Assembly: GCF_051900535.1 (NCBI RefSeq)
Contig: NZ_JBHZGI010000001.1
Coordinates: forward strand, 372,001-436,000
Origin: Frateuria_A sp051900535
GTDB lineage: Bacteria > Pseudomonadota > Gammaproteobacteria > Xanthomonadales > Rhodanobacteraceae
Direction of reading: 5' to 3'
Length of the DNA: 64,000 nt
The position numbers were made by a program, and so were the translations under genes. Every line of letters begins with the position of its first letter. Position 1 is the first letter of the stretch. Shown here piece by piece: positions 59,619 to 64,000 of the stretch. Below the pieces are notes generated by a model. That model had not been told where the DNA came from. It ran no database searches and worked only from the letters and a program-made list of their open reading frames with translations.

Positions 59619-60787
59619 TCGTTGGCGACGCCGTGGATCGGGCGGATGGTGCTCCAGCCCTTGCAACTGGGGCATTGCCAGTGATGGGCCTTGGCGCCGA
59701 AACCGCAACGACTGCAGCGATACATCGCCTGGCCCTCGAGCAGCTTGCGCGTGAGGTCTCGCAGGATAAGGAAATTCTCGCGTGCCTCGCCTTCGATCTT
59801 GTCCATGGTCGCATCGATCAACGCCATCAGCCCGCGCACCGAGGGGCGCTGGCGCAGCTGCGACGTCAGGAATTCGATGCCGGCCCGTTCGCCATCGCGC
59901 TGGTTGTACAGCTTGGTCAACGCCAGCACCGGCGAGATGCCGTTGTAGCGGGCGAGGATGTCGCGCAGGAAATGCTCGGCGCGCTCCATCTGTCCGGTGC
60001 GTGCGTAGCTGTTGAGCAGAGGGGGCAGGATCTCCGGCACGAAGGCTATGTCCGCGCCGACGGCGGCCTCGTAGGCCTCCACGGCTTCGGCGTGCTCACC
60101 AGCCTCGGCATGCAGGCGGCCGGTGAGCATGAAGGCTCGCACGCAGTCGGCCTGGCATCCGAACGCCTGGCGCAGGTAGTCGCGCGCTTCCGATCGCGCG
60201 CCATGCTGGCGAGCCTGCTCGGCCAGTTCGCAATAGAACTGGGCGATCATGGGCGATTCGTCGTCACCGGTCATCGTCTCGAGACGGCGCGCATGATCGA
60301 TCGCCTTGTGCCAGTCGCGCTCGTGCTGGTAGATGGCCACGAGATGCCTCAGCGCCGACGGTGCGTGCGCATTCATGGCGACCAGATCGGAGAACAGCGC
60401 CTCGGCGCGATCGAGCAGGCCTGCCCGCATGTAGTCCTCGCCCAGTTCCAGCAAGGCGACCGTCTTCATCGCCTCGGTCAGGCCCGGTCGGGAAACCAGG
60501 TGCTGGTGCAGGCGGATGGCGCGATCGACTTCGCCGCGCCGGCGGAACAAGTTGCCCAGGGCAAGATGGGTTTCCACGGTGTCGCGGTTGTACTCGGCGA
60601 GCTTGAGGAAGACTTCGATTGCCTTGTCCTGCTCTTCGTTCAGCAGGTAATTGAGGCCGCGGAAGTAATCGGACGAAAGCTCGCTCACCCGCATGCCCGA
60701 GCGATGGACCGCCGCCCGGCGGGCCGCGAACCAGCCGCTGGCGAAGGCGGCAGGCACCAGCAGAACCAGCACGTAGAGGATGTTCAT
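59615..60787 (-). CDS. lapB: Lipopolysaccharide assembly protein B
   Basis: 390-residue inner-membrane-anchored TPR protein (YciM) that, with FtsH and YejM, tunes LpxC levels. An N-terminal helix (about 3-20) precedes TPR repeats (about 35-330) and a rubredoxin-type metal site near the C-terminus formed by CSRC and CPSC. ATG 60787 overlaps the lapA stop; an upstream extension within lapA is rejected. Its position next to glycan genes fits an LPS-control role. Confidence 0.95.
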   Translation of the reverse strand: MNILYVLVLLVPAAFASGWFAARRAAVHRSGMRVSELSSDYFRGLNYLLNEEQDKAIEVFLKLAEYNRDTVETHLALGNLFRRRGEVDRAIRLHQHLVSRPGLTEAMKTVALLELGEDYMRAGLLDRAEALFSDLVAMNAHAPSALRHLVAIYQHERDWHKAIDHARRLETMTGDDESPMIAQFYCELAEQARQHGARSEARDYLRQAFGCQADCVRAFMLTGRLHAEAGEHAEAVEAYEAAVGADIAFVPEILPPLLNSYARTGQMERAEHFLRDILARYNGISPVLALTKLYNQRDGERAGIEFLTSQLRQRPSVRGLMALIDATMDKIEGEARENFLILRDLTRKLLEGQAMYRCSRCGFGAKAHHWQCPSCKGWSTIRPIHGVANE

Positions 60788-61041
60788 GCGCGGGCCGGCG
60801 TCTTCCCGTTGGACGGCCGCGCGCGACGCAGTACGCGCCGATGGCGCAGGCTCATGCCCAACCAAGCGGTCAGACCGCCCAGCAGCCAGCCGATCAGCAG
60901 CGCGACCAGCAATCCGGCCCCCTTGGGCAGGGTGACCGTGAAAAAGGCCAGGTCGTAGCTCACCGGATCGGCGTTGAGCGCGCCGACGACCACGCCGATG
61001 ACGACAAAAAGCGCCAGGATGAGCAAGGCAATCAATCGCAT
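60784..61041 (-). CDS. lapA: Lipopolysaccharide assembly protein A
   Basis: 85-residue YciS-type protein with two membrane helices (about 3-23 and 42-63) separated by a short periplasmic loop containing NADPVSYDLAFF, and a basic cytoplasmic tail. Partner of LapB, to which it is coupled by a 4-base overlap. Confidence 0.92.
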   Translation of the reverse strand: MRLIALLILALFVVIGVVVGALNADPVSYDLAFFTVTLPKGAGLLVALLIGWLLGGLTAWLGMSLRHRRVLRRARPSNGKTPARA

Positions 61042-61185
61042 CGCGCGACTTTACCGGAATCCGCTTGAGCTGGCACGGACTGCCCCCTTCAGGGAGGCGT
61101 TGGATGGCGCTCGTGATGCGACTGGCGTAGCCGCCGCTCCCCGTCTCGTTCGAAAGGAAGGAATCGAGCAGCCGCGCATGGGAAT

Positions 61186-61219
61186 AAAAAAAGGCAGGAT
61201 CGGCTTGTGCCGCCTGCCT
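61186..61219 (-). terminator. Strong intrinsic terminator of ihfB
   Basis: Read on the minus strand: AGGCAGG (61219-61213), inner stem CGGC/GCCG around ACAA, an AT bulge, then CCTGCCT (61198-61192) running into seven T. It begins 24 bases after the ihfB stop and isolates it from lapA. Confidence 0.9.
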
Positions 61220-61242
61220 CCAGACGATGCCCGCTTGTCGAC

Positions 61243-61548
61243 TCAGGCCAGTTCGGCTTCGGCCTGAAGCGACAGATTCACGCGTTCACGCAACTCCTTG
61301 CCCGGCTTGAAATGCGGCACGTGCTTGCCCGGCAGGGCCACCGCGTCGCCGGTCTTGGGATTGCGCCCCATGCGTGGCGGCCGGTAATGCAGCGCGAAGC
61401 TGCCAAAGCCGCGGACCTCGATGCGCTCGCCCTGTGCCAGGGCGTGGCTCATCTGTTCGATCACGCTCTTGACCGCGAGCTCCACGTCGCTGAACGCGAG
61501 ATGGGTCTGACGCCTGGCCAGCGCCTCGATCAGTTCGGATTTGGTCAT
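61243..61548 (-). CDS. ihfB: Integration host factor subunit beta
   Basis: 101-residue DNA-bending protein of the HU/IHF family, heterodimer partner of IhfA. The N-terminal helices are MTKSELIEALARRQTHLAFSD with FGSFALHYRPPRMGRNPKTG as the DNA-binding arm; the wedge Pro is in the NPKTGD segment (about 64). Typical rpsA-ihfB neighbour pair. Confidence 0.95.
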   Translation of the reverse strand: MTKSELIEALARRQTHLAFSDVELAVKSVIEQMSHALAQGERIEVRGFGSFALHYRPPRMGRNPKTGDAVALPGKHVPHFKPGKELRERVNLSLQAEAELA

Positions 61549-61576
61549 GGGTCCCCAATGTCCGTGACGTTAAACG

Positions 61577-61601
61577 GCGGGGCGGCTAGGTGCCGCCCCG
61601 C
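61577..61601 (-). terminator. Hairpin between rpsA and ihfB
   Basis: A perfect 10-bp stem (GCGGGGCGGC at 61577-61586, GCCGCCCCGC at 61592-61601) with a 5-base loop. On the minus strand it is followed by CGTTTAACG with only three T. It could be a partial terminator of rpsA allowing read-through into ihfB, 28 bases before the ihfB start. Confidence 0.5.
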
Positions 61602-61633
61602 TTCGTACTCAAGTCATTGTAATCCTAAAGGAA

Positions 61634-63307
61634 TTACTCGGACTTGTTGAGCTGCTCCTTGAGCAGCGCGCCCAGCTTGGTGGTGCCGCCGGCCGCGGAG
61701 CCGTACTCGGCCATCGCGTCGTGCAGATCTTCCTCGTCCTTGGCGCGGATCGAAAGCGCCAGCTGGCGACCCTTGCGGTCCATGCCGGTGAACTTGGCTT
61801 CCACCTTGTCGCCCACCTTCAGGTGCTGGGTCGCGTCGTCGATGCGCTCCTTGGCGATGTCGTTGGCGCGCAGGTAACCCTCCACGCCCTCGCCCAGGTC
61901 GATCACCGCACCCTTCGCGTCCACTTCCTTGACGGTGCCGTTGACGATCGTGCCGCGCGGATTGTTGGCCATGAACTGGCCGAACGGATCCTGCTCCATC
62001 TGCTTGATGCCGAGGGAGATGCGCTCGCGCTCCGGATCAACCGCCAGCACCACCGCCTCGATCTCGTCGCCCTTCTTGAAGTTGCGCACGAGATCCTCGC
62101 CCGATGCCTGCCAGGAGATGTCCGACAGGTGGACCAGGCCATCGATGCCGCCGTCCAGGCCGATGAAGATGCCGAAGTCGGTGATCGACTTGATCTGGCC
62201 GGACACCTTGTCGCCCTTCTTGTGCATGGCGGCGAAGGCTTCCCACGGGTTGGAGCGGGTCTGCTTGATGCCGAGCGAGATGCGGCGACGCTCTTCATCC
62301 ACGTCCAGCACCATGACTTCGGTCTCGTCACCGACCTGCACGACCTTGGCCGGGTTGACGTTCTTGTTGGTCCAGTCCATCTCGGACACGTGGACCAGGC
62401 CCTCGACGCCCGGCTCGATCTCGACGAAGCAACCGTAATCGGTGACGTTGGAGACCTTGCCGAAGATGCGGCTGCCGACCGGATAGCGACGCGAAATCGC
62501 GACCCACGGATCGTCGCCCAGCTGCTTGAGGCCCAGCGACACGCGGTTGCGCTCGCGATCGTACTTGAGCACGCGCACGTCCAGCTCGTCGCCAACGTTG
62601 ACAACTTCGGACGGATGACGCACGCGCTTCCAGGCCATATCGGTGATGTGCAGCAGGCCGTCGATGCCGCCCAGATCCACGAACGCGCCGTAGTCGGTCA
62701 GATTCTTGACCGTACCCTTGACCACCGCGCCCTCGGTCAGGCGCTCCAGCAGCTTCTCGCGCTCCTCGGAGAACTCGGTCTCGACGACGGCGCGGCGGCT
62801 GACGACCACGTTGTTGCGCTTGCGGTCCAGCTTGATGATCTTGAACTCGAGGTCTTTGCCCTCGAGGTACACCGGGTCACGGACCGGGCGCACGTCGACC
62901 AGGGAGCCCGGCAGGAACGCGCGGACGTCCTTGATGTCGACGGTGAAGCCGCCCTTGACCTTGCCGGAAATCTTGCCGGTGATGGTCTCTTCCTTGTCGA
63001 AAGCCTGCTCGAGGTCGTCCCACACCATCGAACGCTTGGCCTTCTCACGGGAGAGCTTGGTCTCGCCGAAGCCGTCTTCCAGGGCGTCGAGGGCAACCTT
63101 CACCTCGTCGCCTACCTGCACTTCCAGCGTGCCCTCTTCGTCCTTGAACTGCTCGATCGGGACGATGCCTTCGCTCTTGAGGCCGGCGTTGATCACGACG
63201 ACGTCGTTGCGGATTTCCACAACGATGCCGGTGACGATGGCACCCGGCTTCAGCTTGGCGATGGCCTGCTGGCTCTGTTCAAACAGCTCGGCAAAACTTT
63301 CAGTCAT
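61634..63307 (-). CDS. rpsA: 30S ribosomal protein S1
   Basis: 557 residues with six S1/OB domains beginning near 20, 105, 190, 275, 362 and 450. The repeated DYGAFVDLGGIDGLLHITDM-type core is visible in domains 3-6. It recruits mRNA to the 30S subunit and melts structure, relevant to the several genes here without a Shine-Dalgarno. ATG 63307. Confidence 0.97.
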   Translation of the reverse strand: MTESFAELFEQSQQAIAKLKPGAIVTGIVVEIRNDVVVINAGLKSEGIVPIEQFKDEEGTLEVQVGDEVKVALDALEDGFGETKLSREKAKRSMVWDDLEQAFDKEETITGKISGKVKGGFTVDIKDVRAFLPGSLVDVRPVRDPVYLEGKDLEFKIIKLDRKRNNVVVSRRAVVETEFSEEREKLLERLTEGAVVKGTVKNLTDYGAFVDLGGIDGLLHITDMAWKRVRHPSEVVNVGDELDVRVLKYDRERNRVSLGLKQLGDDPWVAISRRYPVGSRIFGKVSNVTDYGCFVEIEPGVEGLVHVSEMDWTNKNVNPAKVVQVGDETEVMVLDVDEERRRISLGIKQTRSNPWEAFAAMHKKGDKVSGQIKSITDFGIFIGLDGGIDGLVHLSDISWQASGEDLVRNFKKGDEIEAVVLAVDPERERISLGIKQMEQDPFGQFMANNPRGTIVNGTVKEVDAKGAVIDLGEGVEGYLRANDIAKERIDDATQHLKVGDKVEAKFTGMDRKGRQLALSIRAKDEEDLHDAMAEYGSAAGGTTKLGALLKEQLNKSE

Positions 63308-63448
63308 GTTGATTCCAGAAATGGGAAAAGGCCTAAAGCCCCTTGTGCGCGTCGTCGGAGCAATTGCGCACGGGCTAACCGGCCCACCGGTTGTGGGTGT
63401 CGCAGAAAACGCGCCCTGTGATGGACCGCCCTGTCGGCACCGTTGACC

Positions 63449-63474
63449 AAAACCCCCGCCGCGGCGGAGGCGCC
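63449..63474 (-). terminator. Intrinsic terminator after cmk
   Basis: On the minus strand GGCGCCTCCGCCGCGGCGGG followed by GGTTTTGG forms a GC-rich stem with a T-run. It lies 18 bases after the cmk stop. A second hairpin, GTGCAGCC/GGCTGCAC (63484-63507), spans the cmk stop codon itself. Confidence 0.6.
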
Positions 63475-63492
63475 TAAAGCCGCGTGCAGCCT

Positions 63493-64000
63493 TTATCGGG
63501 GCTGCACGACGGCAAAAACTTTCGCGACGACGACTTCGATGGGCATGCCGGTGGTATCCACCAGAACCGCATCCTCGGCCGGGCGAAGCGGGGCGACCGT
63601 ACGCGACGCATCGCGTTCGTCGCGCGCCTCGATCTCGCGCTGAAGGGATGCAAGTGTAACGTTCAGTCCCTTTTCCTTCAACTGCTTATAGCGCCTTTTC
63701 GCCCGTTCGGCGGCGCTGGCGGTGAGGAAGACCTTGAAGGACGCGTCCGGGAAGATCACCGTGCCCATGTCGCGCCCGTCGGCGACCAGGCCCGGGCTCT
63801 TGCGAAAACCCAGCTGCAGGTCGACCAGGGCTTGCCGTACCGACGGGATCGAGGCAATCGCCGAGGCTGCCGCGCCCGCGGTTTCCGTGCGCAGTTCGTC
63901 GGTGGCGTCGTGTCCATTGACGATCACCCGCGTGTCACCGCCGTCGGCAGCCGCCTGGAAGCGGATCTTCGTGGTCTGGGCGCAGCGGGTCACCGCATCG
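63493..64000 (-). CDS. cmk: Cytidylate kinase, C-terminal part (N-terminus beyond the window)
   Basis: About 169 C-terminal residues of CMP/dCMP kinase are present. The insert and CMP-binding region appears as VNGHDATDELRTETAGAAAS, then SPGLVADGRDMGTVIFPDAS and the LID FLTASAAERAKRRYKQLKEK. The N-terminal P-loop lies upstream of base 64000. Position before rpsA is the standard cmk-rpsA-ihfB order. Confidence 0.94.
   Translation of the reverse strand, partial: DAVTRCAQTTKIRFQAAADGGDTRVIVNGHDATDELRTETAGAAASAIASIPSVRQALVDLQLGFRKSPGLVADGRDMGTVIFPDASFKVFLTASAAERAKRRYKQLKEKGLNVTLASLQREIEARDERDASRTVAPLRPAEDAVLVDTTGMPIEVVVAKVFAVVQPR

Noticed and set aside
1..64000. tRNA, rRNA, CRISPR arrays or complete insertion sequences
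   Set aside because: None found by eye on either strand; the only repeats are short palindromic elements.

Overview
The window is about 65% GC, gene-dense chromosomal DNA. It looks like a gammaproteobacterium of the Xanthomonadales/Lysobacterales group, and gene order and protein character suggest a Rhodanobacteraceae-like genome (Rhodanobacter, Dyella, Luteibacter or similar). This placement is an inference from gene content: the pyrG-kdsA-eno-ftsB-ispD-ispF string, a his operon led by a TrpR-family gene, the comEC-exbB-exbD-msbA-lpxK string, the sdh operon flanked by sdhE/ygfX and ygfZ, and a Xanthomonas-type chromosomal T4SS. No tRNA, rRNA, CRISPR array, complete insertion sequence or prophage was seen.

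Layout. 1-5886 (minus strand) is the housekeeping cluster pyrG, kdsA, eno, ftsB, ispD, ispF and the start of an mgtE-type Mg transporter. 6101-14498 holds an aminopeptidase P, parE, 3-hydroxyanthranilate dioxygenase, a Nudix hydrolase and two related APC amino-acid permeases in tandem. 14979-18497 has a high-potential iron-sulfur protein, the mtnB-mtnD-mtnC part of methionine salvage behind a palindromic operator, and a membrane-anchored C13 (legumain-like) peptidase. 18746-26233 (minus) is a complete, translationally coupled his operon (TrpR-like regulator, hisG, D, C, B, H, A, F, IE) with a clear promoter and a TrpR-like operator.

26816-39555 (plus) is a complete 13-gene type IV secretion system in the order virB7-8-9-10-11-1-2-3-4-5-6, a TrbM/KikA-like secreted protein, then virD4. 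There is no relaxase, and the VirB7 lipoprotein appears to carry a secretin N0-like domain, as in the bacteria-killing X-T4SS of Xanthomonas. virB5 is markedly lower in GC than its neighbours. No effector or immunity gene was recognised in the window.

39548-47939 (minus) is an envelope operon: lolC/E, lolD, comEC, exbB, exbD, msbA, lpxK (lipoprotein export, DNA uptake, energy transduction, lipid A). 48101-53498 is a complex II locus: sdhAF4, sdhC, sdhD, sdhA, sdhB, sdhE and ygfX, with ygfZ divergent. It therefore holds the enzyme together with several assembly factors. 53553-55605 is a small overlapping operon (FAD oxidoreductase, CsaA-like protein, GNAT). 55796-64000 (minus) runs cmk, rpsA, ihfB, lapA, lapB, a WecA-like transferase, a WbpM-like dehydratase and galU, linking LPS control to surface-glycan precursor synthesis.

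Short palindromic repeats of at least three families (GTAGGGTGGGCTTCAGCCCACC-like, TGTAGGAGC-like and CCCTCTCCCC-like) lie in several intergenic gaps, and in two places they supply or abut a gene's stop codon.
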